Positions 7,975-16,229 of a stretch of 64,000 bases of DNA are shown in pieces. The notes under the pieces were generated by a model. It did no database searches and was not told the DNA's origin. It saw nothing but the letters and a program-made list of their open reading frames with translations. Position 1 is the first letter of the stretch; each line of letters starts with the position of its first letter. A program made the position numbers and the translations under genes. The stretch is from contig JAJUFP010000005.1 of the NCBI GenBank assembly GCA_029263715.1, positions 142,494 to 206,493 on the forward strand, in the 5' to 3' direction. The stretch comes from Nitrososphaera sp. GTDB taxonomy: Archaea; Thermoproteota; Nitrososphaeria; Nitrososphaerales; Nitrososphaeraceae.

Positions 7975-9004
7975 GTGTTGTCAGATTGATAATCTTGTCA
8001 GCAAATTCACTAAATATTCTGTCGAATTCCTTTTGAGATTCTAGTGTTTGCTTATAGACAACGCCTTGTTGATTCAATTGTTCTTTAGTTAGTGCATATA
8101 TTGGAGTTTGATTATCTTGAGATATAGCTATTAGACTGTTAAAATCAGGAATGGTGGCTAAGGTAAAATCTTTATCCAATCCAGCGCTCCTATAAGCCGA
8201 ATCCGGAAGTAGCATTTTCTTTTCAGAAAGAGCGGGAATGAGTTTTGTTGTTATTCCATCCTGAATATCTTTTATCCATTTCTGGAAAGCCTGTGCGGGA
8301 TCTTTTCCCCTTGGCCTAAATTTTTGGATAACTGTACCCAGGAATTTTGGGATCCCCTGTGGATATGGATAAGATGCATCCTTCAAGATTGGTAATTGTT
8401 GCGCTTTCACGGACCATTCGCACCAGTCAGGCAAAACACGAGCCAAAGAGTCGATGGCCATCACTGAAAAATAATCAGGATTGGTGGGTACTATGAAATA
8501 ATCACTAGTCATCAAAAGATTTCTGTTGGTTGAGCTTAAACTAGGATTCAAATCTGTTATTATGTAATCTGCCCTGTAGGTTTCAGCGGTCTTGTTCAGT
8601 AAATACGAAAAGGATCCTGGTAGATTTCTTAATGCAACTAGAGAGCTTGATAATTCGTGTGCTATGCCTAATGTCACATCATATTCAGATAACCTAATGT
8701 GACCTGGCAAAAGAAAGAGATTTTCTCTTACAGGTAAACACTCTACAGACTTCATAGGTTCAGGACGAGATTCAAACGCAGGCGCTAGTCCTGATGCGAT
8801 ATCGCGTTGACTAGATTTGTAGAGGTTCTGGAATTCATCATATCCCTTAAAGCCTAACACCATGCCTGTTAGATTGCATTGGGGGTCTGCATCAAGAAGA
8901 ATAACCCTTATTCCCTTTTCAGCAAGCTTCCAACCTACATTGAATGCAGTGGTTGTTTTACTCACACCGCCTTTGTGATTAAAAAGAGCTATTTTCTTTA
9001 CCAA
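7958..9004 (-). CDS. ParA/MinD-family ATPase
   Basis: 348 residues, TTG start. The deviant Walker A box KGGVSKTTT is at residues 11-19 (Ser replaces the usual Gly), DADPQCNLTG is Walker A', and TDLNPSLSSTN fits the Walker B region. ParA proteins are nucleotide-switched dimers that move plasmids or protein clusters or act as regulators. The protein is longer than plain ParA (~250) and has an extra C-terminal region with FRPRGKDPAQAF. There is no ParB or centromere repeat nearby; instead the next gene is a HEPN protein overlapping by 17 bp. This argues for a dedicated two-gene system rather than chromosome partition. Confidence 0.88.
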   Translation of the reverse strand: MVKKIALFNHKGGVSKTTTAFNVGWKLAEKGIRVILLDADPQCNLTGMVLGFKGYDEFQNLYKSSQRDIASGLAPAFESRPEPMKSVECLPVRENLFLLPGHIRLSEYDVTLGIAHELSSSLVALRNLPGSFSYLLNKTAETYRADYIITDLNPSLSSTNRNLLMTSDYFIVPTNPDYFSVMAIDSLARVLPDWCEWSVKAQQLPILKDASYPYPQGIPKFLGTVIQKFRPRGKDPAQAFQKWIKDIQDGITTKLIPALSEKKMLLPDSAYRSAGLDKDFTLATIPDFNSLIAISQDNQTPIYALTKEQLNQQGVVYKQTLESQKEFDRIFSEFADKIINLTTHAQSS

Positions 9005-9024
9005 TTTTCACACATACATGAACT

Positions 9025-9040
9025 GGGTTATTCTTAACCC
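9025..9040. promoter_or_regulatory. Palindrome GGGTTA-n4-TAACCC, candidate operator
   Basis: A perfect 6-bp inverted repeat with a 4-nt spacer lies between the TATA box and the start of the ParA gene, some 21 nt before the start codon. In this place it could bind a regulator, possibly the ParA-like protein itself, or form an RNA hairpin in the leader. No other copy was noticed by eye. Confidence 0.45.
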
Positions 9041-9069
9041 TTATTCCGTTATTTTACCGAAAATTATTC

Positions 9070-9077
9070 TATTTATA
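9070..9077 (-). promoter_or_regulatory. TATA box of the parA-HEPN operon
   Basis: The minus strand reads TATAAATA, close to the archaeal TATA consensus. A transcript starting ~25 nt downstream (about 9047) would have a ~43-nt leader containing the palindrome at 9025-9040. Confidence 0.5.
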
Positions 9078-9304
9078 CCCTTACCAGCCAATTTCTTAGT
9101 GTATTGGTTTCTTTGTATGACAGCGATTATTGATTATTCCAATTTTTTCTCAGATAGAGATGTCGAAAAGTGCCTTATCCTTTAATTCATCATTTCTGCG
9201 AATCAGAATTATACGAGCGGTGATGCGTATTTTTTCAAATTAGCCAAATGTTGAATTGCACTAAATAATATTTCAGATTGCATTTTACATAAATGAATTC
9301 CGTA
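9078..9304. other. AT-rich stretch upstream of the parA-HEPN operon, possible gene relic
   Basis: With the leader to 9005 this makes a 300-bp gap. There is no intact gene. On the plus strand an ATG at 9117 opens MTAIIDYSNFFSDRDVEKCL followed by a stop, and the same frame continues after it as FIISANQNYTSGDAYFFKLA before the next stop, which looks like a decayed short coding sequence. The remainder is AT-rich and featureless. Confidence 0.35.
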
Positions 9305-9721
9305 TCAGCGCATCTTTTCCATCCAATCGTCGTCCCGGTAGTTCTCAGGGTTCAGCCTAAAGCCGGATGTCTGCTCTCGCGGAACATCACTTAGCTTCAA
9401 AAAGTATTCCAGCTTTAGTTTTTTCAGCTTTTTGTTGAGCCAGAGCACGAACCGGTCTTCAAGCGTGTTGCCTTCCTGCTTGTTGATATCGGGGTGAATA
9501 TCCAAAAGCTTTTCCACAAAGTCAGGGTTGAAATATAGCCGGAAGAAATCCCAGCCAAGGGACTTACCCATCGACGAGCACTCTACATTGCCTTCGGTAT
9601 GGGCCCCCCATTCCAGAGTGCCGATGAATTCCATTATCTTTGGCCGTTCTTTTTCAAAATCGATACAGGAGCCGGAAACCACTATCATTGGAGCTCTTTC
9701 GGCAAATCTACGGTGCACCAA
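9305..9721 (-). CDS. Unknown protein, paralogue of the protein at 39223
   Basis: 138 residues from a TTG at 9721; the ATG at 9688 (MIVVSGSCIDF) is a possible alternative start. I recognise no named family. Its centre, GWDFFRLYFNPDFVEKLLDI followed by LEDRFVLWLNKKLKKL, lines up with GWSFAKLFLSGQFVEKLYAS and FEDKFIGWLGQQLKNK of the gene at 39223-39564. The two are therefore members of one small family. It follows lysS on the same strand after about 44 nt. The function is unknown. Confidence 0.65.
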   Translation of the reverse strand: MVHRRFAERAPMIVVSGSCIDFEKERPKIMEFIGTLEWGAHTEGNVECSSMGKSLGWDFFRLYFNPDFVEKLLDIHPDINKQEGNTLEDRFVLWLNKKLKKLKLEYFLKLSDVPREQTSGFRLNPENYRDDDWMEKMR

Positions 9722-9764
9722 GTCTAATTATAAGACAAATTATGGATATTTAAGTAAATTGCCA

Positions 9765-11387
9765 CTACAGGTAGCGTCTCAACGTTTCTGTCACACGCTG
9801 AACCCCCAGATCCAGGAAATAGTTTCCGATCCTGGGTCCCCTGTCGGAATTTAGGAACATCCTGTACAGCAGGGTGAACAGCTCCTTTGGATCCATCCCA
9901 TTGTTTCTGGCGGTATCAAACACCTTGGATTGCAGGTTCTTTGCATTTTCCGGGTTTTCAGGTATGTTTTCAAACGCTTTCAGAACCTCGATTAGATCCA
10001 ACACTGCTTTTTTCTGGTTCTCTGAAAGCTGGACCTCGAACCTTTCCTCGGTGGTGGTAAAGTCGTCGGCCCAGTTGGCGGCCAGCCTTATCTTTTGCAT
10101 GATGCTGTCAGTCTTGTCCTTGACCATGCCGTATTTGACGAGACGTGCAAAGACCTTTTCGTATTTGTCCTGACTGTCAGGGTATATGGAGGCCTGCTGC
10201 GCCAGGAACCGGTACAGCGCGTGGGGGCTTGGCTGCTTTGGCGGCTGCAGCTTGTTGATGTATTCGTAAATGCCCTTGATCTTGGTCAGCTTGGCCTGAT
10301 TATCCTCCTTTATCTTGCCAAAGTACAGGTCTTCATAATAGTCGTATTCGTCCATCAGTGCCGGCACGTCGTCTATGCCGACATGTCTGGTGCCGGTGAT
10401 ACGCTTGAAAAGCAAGAGGAGTATCGATTCTGGAGTCCCGTACTTTAGCCACATCTGCGGCGTCAGCACGTTTCCAGCCGACTTGCTGATCTTTTTGCCG
10501 GATTTGTCAAGAAACATCTCGTACTTGACATGCAGCGGATGCGGATGCCCGAGGATCTCGTCGCAGACCCAGTCGTTGACACGGACGGAATCCATGATAT
10601 CCTTGCCGTAGGCCTCAAAGCGGATGTCAAAGGCCTGCCAGCGGGCGGCAAACTCAACCTTCCAGGCAAGCTTGCCATCTCCTTTTGTGATGTCAGCCTC
10701 GCCTTTATGGCCGCAGCCCTGGACCTCGGATTTGCCGATGCGGCTGCCTTTGCAGCTGTAGAGGACTTTCTTTTCTTCCGGCAGGTATTTTTCGGCTACA
10801 GCCACGTACAGCCTGCCGCAGCTGGCGCAGACCGGAAAGTACGGCAGGACGCTGATGTATTTGTCCTGCCCCACAAATTCGGCTATCTTCTTGCCCAGCT
10901 TTTCGCTGTTTTGCAGTATGGTGTCTATTTGCTTGACCAGCTTGCCGGTCTTGTAGGCCTCCCTGCCGCTCTGGAACCGGTATTTTATGCCGGCCCGGTC
11001 AAGGCCGTCTAAAAGAAGGCTGCTCATGTGCGCGCCGTACGACGGCTGCGTTCCAAACGGATCTGGTATCTCTGAGACCGGCCGCGCGATATGACCCTTT
11101 AGCCAGTCTGGAAGGCCGGCGGGAATCTTGCGCAAGCCGTCCATGTCATCGGAATAAGCGACAAGCTCGGATTTGTAACCCATGTTCTGCAGTGCAAGGG
11201 CGATGCCATAAGCCCTGACGGCGTCTCCCATGCTGCCGATGTGGGGTATCCCGGAGGCGCCAAGGCCGCTTTCAACTCGGATGAGGTTCAGACTTCTACC
11301 CAGCCTCTTTTCGCGCCTTATCATGGCGTCGGCAACCTTGTCCAGCCAGGTACCCTTGCCTACAACTATCTGCTCAGATTCTTCCAT
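9765..11387 (-). CDS. lysS: Lysyl-tRNA synthetase, class I
   Basis: 540 residues, typical of archaeal class I LysRS. The Rossmann signature is GIPHIGSMGD (HIGH-like, about residue 50) and the second signature is KISKSAGNVL (KMSKS-like). A Cys-rich zinc insert (VCASCGRLY, later CGHKGE) lies between them, and a helical anticodon-binding domain forms the C-terminus. It charges tRNA-Lys with lysine. The start lies 2 nt after the elp3 stop, so the two form an operon, linking tRNA wobble modification with charging. Confidence 0.97.
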   Translation of the reverse strand: MEESEQIVVGKGTWLDKVADAMIRREKRLGRSLNLIRVESGLGASGIPHIGSMGDAVRAYGIALALQNMGYKSELVAYSDDMDGLRKIPAGLPDWLKGHIARPVSEIPDPFGTQPSYGAHMSSLLLDGLDRAGIKYRFQSGREAYKTGKLVKQIDTILQNSEKLGKKIAEFVGQDKYISVLPYFPVCASCGRLYVAVAEKYLPEEKKVLYSCKGSRIGKSEVQGCGHKGEADITKGDGKLAWKVEFAARWQAFDIRFEAYGKDIMDSVRVNDWVCDEILGHPHPLHVKYEMFLDKSGKKISKSAGNVLTPQMWLKYGTPESILLLLFKRITGTRHVGIDDVPALMDEYDYYEDLYFGKIKEDNQAKLTKIKGIYEYINKLQPPKQPSPHALYRFLAQQASIYPDSQDKYEKVFARLVKYGMVKDKTDSIMQKIRLAANWADDFTTTEERFEVQLSENQKKAVLDLIEVLKAFENIPENPENAKNLQSKVFDTARNNGMDPKELFTLLYRMFLNSDRGPRIGNYFLDLGVQRVTETLRRYL

Positions 11388-11389
11388 TG

Positions 11390-12976
11390 CTATATCTCCT
11401 TTGAAACGTAGGGACCGTCTTGATGGTATCCCAGTTGTTTTTTATAGTATTGCCTTGTGCCGACCGCGCTGATGACTGCGATCTTGTCCACACCAAACTC
11501 TTCCTTGGCTATCCTTTCTGCTTCCTGCATAAGTTTCATTCCATACCCCCTGTGCTGGTACGATGACGCATCGACGTCATGTCCGACGTTGAGTGCCTGC
11601 CCGTAGACATGAAGCTCGCGGACCACGGCCGAGTATTCAAGCTCCGGCCTGTGGGTGGACTGGATCTTCCTTAAGCGCAGAAAGCCAAGGATGGTCTGGC
11701 CGTCAAGGCTTTCAAAAGACAGGAAAGCTTCCCGGCTTGCAGAGGCAGAATAGTCTATCCTTTTGAAGACCACCTCATCTGCTTTTGGGTATTTCTTCTG
11801 CAGGCCGGCTTCGCGGCATCTTATGCAGTTGCACCTGTAGCCCTGCTCCTGCAGTCTCTGAAGCACTATCTGCCTCAAGTTGCCGCTTTTAGGTCCGGCG
11901 ATGATGTCGGCTGACTCGATCTCCCGCTGAACGCGCATTATCCTGATCCAGGGCGGCACCATCTTTTTCATCTCCACTATCACGTTTACAAGATCGTCAT
12001 CGGAATATGCCTGGTACTTGCCGGTCCTGTACAGCTTGTACAGGCCGGTGTGCTCTAAAACAAGGGTTGGATAAACCTTGAGCATGTCTGGCCTGAAGGA
12101 CTCGTCTTCAAAAAGCCGCCGGAAATCCTCGATGTCTTTTTCCGGAGAGGACCCTGGAAGGCCGGGCATCATGTGTGCAACTACCTTGTAGCCAGAATTT
12201 CGGGCAACCCTAAAAGCATCGACGACATCCTGCAGCGTATGTCCCCGGTTTACCAGTCTGTAGACTCGGTCATCCAGAGACTGGACACCTATCTCAAGTC
12301 TTGTAACCCCAAGATCCAGCAGCAGATCGATGTGCTGCTCCTTGCAGTAATCCGGCTTGGTCTCCACCGTAAAGCCAACGCACCGGTTATCAGCAACCTC
12401 GTTTGCCAAGATGGATTGCTGAAGATCTCCTGATGGAAAGCCGTTTAACGCGTCGTAGCAGGATTTTGCAAAACCCCGCTGGTAGTCTGCTGGCATGAAG
12501 GTAAATGTGCCGCCAACAATCACGATCTCGGACTTGCCGGTATCATGGCCGCGCCTTTGCAGCTGGTCGACTTTGGACCGGACCTGCATGTACGGGTCAA
12601 AGTCAAAGCTCTGTGCGGCCCTGGCTGCCGGCTCCTTGCCGGTGTAGCTTAGAGGAGTGTTGAATTCTATGCCTCCGGGGCAGTATATGCATCTTCCATG
12701 TGGGCATTCGTAGGGTTTTGGCATGACTGCAATTACTGCCACACCCGACGCGGTCTTGGCCGGTTTGACCATCAGCAGCTTGCGGTACCTGCTTGTCTGG
12801 GGAAGGTATCCGATGATGTGCTCGTTTTTTGGCATCGTGGCCAGACGGTACTGTGAGGAAACTTGCCGGATGATCTTGGAGACCTGCCTAGCAGACGGGC
12901 TGTGCTGATTTATCTGCAGGGCGATGTCCTTGCAGGCCTGCTGGTAGACACTGTCCGGATCGGAAGCGGCAAGCAA
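11390..12976 (-). CDS. elp3: Elp3-like tRNA uridine modification enzyme (radical SAM + GNAT)
   Basis: 528 residues, TTG start preceded by GAGG. A short basic N-terminus precedes the radical-SAM cluster motif CPHGRCIYCPGG (residues 91-102). The barrel follows with FTVETKPDYC and MPGLPGSS, then a Cys region CNCIRCRE, and a C-terminal GNAT acetyltransferase domain (YQHRGYGMKLMQEAERIA). Archaeal Elp3 alone can start cm5U formation on wobble uridines, using acetyl-CoA and SAM. Neighbours are purM upstream (43 nt) and lysS downstream (2 nt). Confidence 0.96.
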   Translation of the reverse strand: MLAASDPDSVYQQACKDIALQINQHSPSARQVSKIIRQVSSQYRLATMPKNEHIIGYLPQTSRYRKLLMVKPAKTASGVAVIAVMPKPYECPHGRCIYCPGGIEFNTPLSYTGKEPAARAAQSFDFDPYMQVRSKVDQLQRRGHDTGKSEIVIVGGTFTFMPADYQRGFAKSCYDALNGFPSGDLQQSILANEVADNRCVGFTVETKPDYCKEQHIDLLLDLGVTRLEIGVQSLDDRVYRLVNRGHTLQDVVDAFRVARNSGYKVVAHMMPGLPGSSPEKDIEDFRRLFEDESFRPDMLKVYPTLVLEHTGLYKLYRTGKYQAYSDDDLVNVIVEMKKMVPPWIRIMRVQREIESADIIAGPKSGNLRQIVLQRLQEQGYRCNCIRCREAGLQKKYPKADEVVFKRIDYSASASREAFLSFESLDGQTILGFLRLRKIQSTHRPELEYSAVVRELHVYGQALNVGHDVDASSYQHRGYGMKLMQEAERIAKEEFGVDKIAVISAVGTRQYYKKQLGYHQDGPYVSKEI

Positions 12977-13019
12977 TATCCCTCAAAACGCGCCTTGTTC
13001 GCATATTAATTTTTGGAGC

Positions 13020-14063
13020 TTAGAGGCTTTCCTTCTTTCCATCCAGTTTTGCAACGACGCCGGCACCCTTCTCTATGCTACCGATTTGCCAGCAGTGCAT
13101 CCGGTGCTTCTTGAATGTGCGCATGATCTTTTCAGCGCTTGATTTTGGAGCGATAACGCAAAAGCCAACACCCATGTTAAAGGTCCTGTACATCTCCTTG
13201 ATGTCTATGTTCCCGTCCTGCTGAATCTGCCGAAATATGCCGGTTGGGGTTGGAAGGTTGTCCAGAACATACTGAACCTTGTCGTTTAGACGCGGCAGTT
13301 TTGTAAAAGAGCCTCCAGTGATGTGGGCAAGTCCGTGCACCGGGACTTTGCCAAGCAATTCCATGACTGGCCTGACGTATATCCGGGTGGGGATCAGAAG
13401 CTCTTCTCCCACCGTCTGGACCAGGTGTTCGGCATTGTCATCCACAGAATATCTTGATAGCAGGACCTTGCGCGCCAGCGTGTATCCGTTGGAATGGATG
13501 CCGCTGCTTTCAACACCAATTATCAGGTCGCCGGGCTTGATGGCGCTTCCAAGGACAGGCCGGCCTTTTACCGTGCCAAGGACCATGCCCGCAAGATCAA
13601 AGGCATTCTCTTCTCCAGAGATGATCTCCGGTACGATGGCCGTCTCGCCTCCGACTATGGCCATCTGCGATTGCCTTGCACCATCCACAAGCCCGCTGGC
13701 TATTTCTTCTAGGAGTGCCTCGTTTGGTTGCCGCATAGCGATGTAGTCTATGAAGGCAACAGGCCGGGCGCCCACGCATATGACATCGTTGACGTTCATG
13801 GCAACGCAGTCCACGCCCACCGTGTCATAGCGGTTCATCATCTGCGCCACAAGGACTTTGGTTCCGACGCCGTCAGAATGCACCGCCAGGGTTTCTTGTC
13901 CAATCTTTACAAGCCCGGCGTAATGCCCAAAGCCTGAAAGAACCCTGCCGGCGATCGGCAGCTTGTGCGTCGCCTTGATGATATCGCCGATGCTCTTTTG
14001 CGCCGCGCGTACCTTCTTTACATCAACGCCGGCGTCCCTGTACGTCATGCGCTTTGCAGTCAA
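13020..14063 (-). CDS. purM: Phosphoribosylformylglycinamidine cyclo-ligase (AIR synthase)
   Basis: 347 residues. Converts FGAM to AIR with ATP in purine synthesis. It starts near MTYRDAGVDVKKVRAAQKSI, and has the glycine-rich segment SGFGHYAGL, AVHSDGVGTKV, VGGETAIVPEI and SSGIHSNGYTLARKVL, all characteristic. The TTG at 14063 lies about 27 nt from a TTATAA box (leaderless spacing); the ATG at 14048 is the other possible start. It heads a minus-strand block purM-elp3-lysS. purN and purB elsewhere in the window serve the same pathway. Confidence 0.96.
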   Translation of the reverse strand: MTAKRMTYRDAGVDVKKVRAAQKSIGDIIKATHKLPIAGRVLSGFGHYAGLVKIGQETLAVHSDGVGTKVLVAQMMNRYDTVGVDCVAMNVNDVICVGARPVAFIDYIAMRQPNEALLEEIASGLVDGARQSQMAIVGGETAIVPEIISGEENAFDLAGMVLGTVKGRPVLGSAIKPGDLIIGVESSGIHSNGYTLARKVLLSRYSVDDNAEHLVQTVGEELLIPTRIYVRPVMELLGKVPVHGLAHITGGSFTKLPRLNDKVQYVLDNLPTPTGIFRQIQQDGNIDIKEMYRTFNMGVGFCVIAPKSSAEKIMRTFKKHRMHCWQIGSIEKGAGVVAKLDGKKESL

Positions 14064-14199
14064 ACAAATCGGGTAATCCAGCAGGCATTATAATTATTGC
14101 TGGCAAAGGATACTGTTCGATTAAGGGACACGGCTTCTCGCTTTCATACGTTGCTTCGTCTGGACAAATCAATATATCTGCCTGCCCTCATCATGAATC

Positions 14200-14925
14200 G
14201 TGGCTGGCGGGAGCTCTTCAATTCTCGTCTTTGTCTTAGTCATTGCAGCGCTGTTTGCCTTGTTATACATCTCTGAATCTACGCAATCGATCTCACCCAA
14301 TAAACCCAGAATAGTTCATGTTGTAAATTCAAATCTCAGCTCATCCTGTCTTAGCGTTGAGCACTATGAATCATTATTTAGCACCAAGGGCCCTATATTT
14401 GGACTCCCTTCATACGTTCCACAAGGATATGCTTTGCAGTGCATAAACGTAAGCGGCCCCAATCCTTCTGATGAGGATGCAGTTTCGCTTTACTACTTTA
14501 AGGATGACAAGGAGTTTCAATCGAGATTCCTTCCGAAAATTGAAAAAGAAACCAATGGTCGCGCAATATATGCAAAATGGATATCGGAATTTTATGATGC
14601 CGGCGGGATATTAGTTTATAGAGGCATAGAGTATTTTGGCCAAGACGACCCGAGATATAACGACAAGCTGAAGCATGCAGAATACGAGAGGACGATGAAT
14701 TTTGATGGTGGGTCAGAACACCCTCTTATGAAATTTGCCGATGGAAATCCTGTATTGATCTCTGAGTTTGGACAGGACCAAAGCGGCAAAGATGTCAACT
14801 GGCTATTCCTATACATGGACAACAACTGGTTTATAAGAATCATTGGAACTTCAGATTCTGACGAGCTATTCAAGATGGCAGAAACAATTCATGAAACAAG
14901 CAAGACAGAAACGCATGTAAATTGA
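14200..14925 (+). CDS. Membrane-anchored extracytoplasmic protein, unknown
   Basis: 241 residues, GTG start with a TATA-like CAATATATC box about 26 nt upstream, so probably leaderless. Residues 8-26 (ILVFVLVIAALFALLYI) form one hydrophobic segment, an uncleaved anchor or signal; the rest is soluble, with mixed strands and helices. No cofactor motif is visible. SEHPLMKFADGNPVLISEFG and DNNWFIRIIGTSD look like a compact beta-rich domain. I do not recognise the family. It stands alone in front of the citrate synthase gene. Confidence 0.6.
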   Translation: MAGGSSSILVFVLVIAALFALLYISESTQSISPNKPRIVHVVNSNLSSSCLSVEHYESLFSTKGPIFGLPSYVPQGYALQCINVSGPNPSDEDAVSLYYFKDDKEFQSRFLPKIEKETNGRAIYAKWISEFYDAGGILVYRGIEYFGQDDPRYNDKLKHAEYERTMNFDGGSEHPLMKFADGNPVLISEFGQDQSGKDVNWLFLYMDNNWFIRIIGTSDSDELFKMAETIHETSKTETHVN

Positions 14926-15018
14926 CGACTTTGTTGGGTTATCCATGTCCCTTGATCGAACAGTATTCTAGCAGAGCAGCATATTTAATATAGAAACTTT
15001 GGAGAAGAGCCTCCGTAG

Positions 15019-16200
15019 ATGGATGCAAGAAATATCGGTTTGAGGAACATCGAGGTAGCCGATACAAAGATTTGTTCCATTGATGGCGAGAATGGAAAAC
15101 TGATCTATCGTGGATTTGATATTCTGGATTTGGTTAACCATTCCACTTTTGAGGAGACTTCATACCTGCTTCTTTTTGGCGAGCTACCAAAATCCGACCA
15201 GCTGGCGGATTTTGGTAGGAGAATAAGGGAGGCCCGCTACCTTCCAGAGCCGCTCATAAAGAACCTAAAGAGCAGGCCCAAGCGCGCCCAGCCCATGGAC
15301 GTGCTTCAGTCCTGTGTATCAGAGCTTGCAGACTATGACCTGAACATAGAGGATGCTTCAAAAGAGGCGCATGTCCGGCGCGCCATTACCCTCATAGCCA
15401 AGATCCCCGCCATAGTTGCGGCCTGGAACAGGATCCGGGCAGGCCAGCACATTGTTGATCCCCTAGAAGAGGGCTCGCATGCAGCAAACTTCCTGTACAT
15501 GCTGCGTGGCGTCGAGCCGTCGGCAGAGGAAGCCAAGATAATGGACATCTGCCTCATACTTCATGCAGAGCACAGTTTCAATGCATCAACCTTTGCAGCA
15601 AGGGAGATCGCCTCGACTAGGGCCCACATGTATGCTGCAGTCAGCGGTGCCATCGGCGCGCTATCCGGCGAGCTTCACGGCGGCGCCAACGTGCAGGTGA
15701 TGAAGATGCTGCTTGAAATAGGCGATGCGGCCAACGTGGAAAAGTGGGTGGCAAACCGGCTCCAGTCAGGAGGCAGGGTTATGGGTATGGGCCACGCCGT
15801 TTACCGCACCACCGATCCCCGTGCAGACATACTTTCCAGGCTTTCAAAGGCCATCTCCAAGGAGAAGGGCAACAAATGGTACGAAATGACAGAACGTGCC
15901 GAGAAGGCCACCAAGAAGTGGATGCTTGAAAACAAAAAGCAGGCCATCTACCCCAACGTTGACCTGTACAGCGCTTCGATATACTACAGCATGGGCATCC
16001 CGATGGATCTCAATACGCCGATATTTGCTGTCTCAAGAATATCGGGCTGGTCGGCTCACATCATAGAGGAAAAGTTTGCCGAGGCAGCCCCAAAGCCAGC
16101 TTTGTACAGGCCCAAGGCAGTGTACATAGGCAGGTACTGCGGTCCGATGGGCTGCGAGTACGTGCCATTGCTAGAGCGGGACGGGCAGCAGATCGGCTAG
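15019..16200 (+). CDS. gltA: Citrate synthase
   Basis: 393 residues, the size of short archaeal/type I citrate synthases. It condenses oxaloacetate with acetyl-CoA. Motifs include GKLIYRGFDILDL at the N-terminus, LHAEHSFNASTFAAREIAST, GALSGELHGGAN and MGMGHAVYRTTDPRA (active-site His), and a C-terminal RPKAVYIG. A close 2-methylcitrate synthase cannot be excluded from sequence, but the malic enzyme gene starting 29 nt downstream favours a central-carbon role. A TATA-like CATATTTAATATA sits ~33 nt upstream. Confidence 0.93.
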   Translation: MDARNIGLRNIEVADTKICSIDGENGKLIYRGFDILDLVNHSTFEETSYLLLFGELPKSDQLADFGRRIREARYLPEPLIKNLKSRPKRAQPMDVLQSCVSELADYDLNIEDASKEAHVRRAITLIAKIPAIVAAWNRIRAGQHIVDPLEEGSHAANFLYMLRGVEPSAEEAKIMDICLILHAEHSFNASTFAAREIASTRAHMYAAVSGAIGALSGELHGGANVQVMKMLLEIGDAANVEKWVANRLQSGGRVMGMGHAVYRTTDPRADILSRLSKAISKEKGNKWYEMTERAEKATKKWMLENKKQAIYPNVDLYSASIYYSMGIPMDLNTPIFAVSRISGWSAHIIEEKFAEAAPKPALYRPKAVYIGRYCGPMGCEYVPLLERDGQQIG

Positions 16201-16229
16201 AAATGTTGATAGGTTGATGAAAAGGCAGT

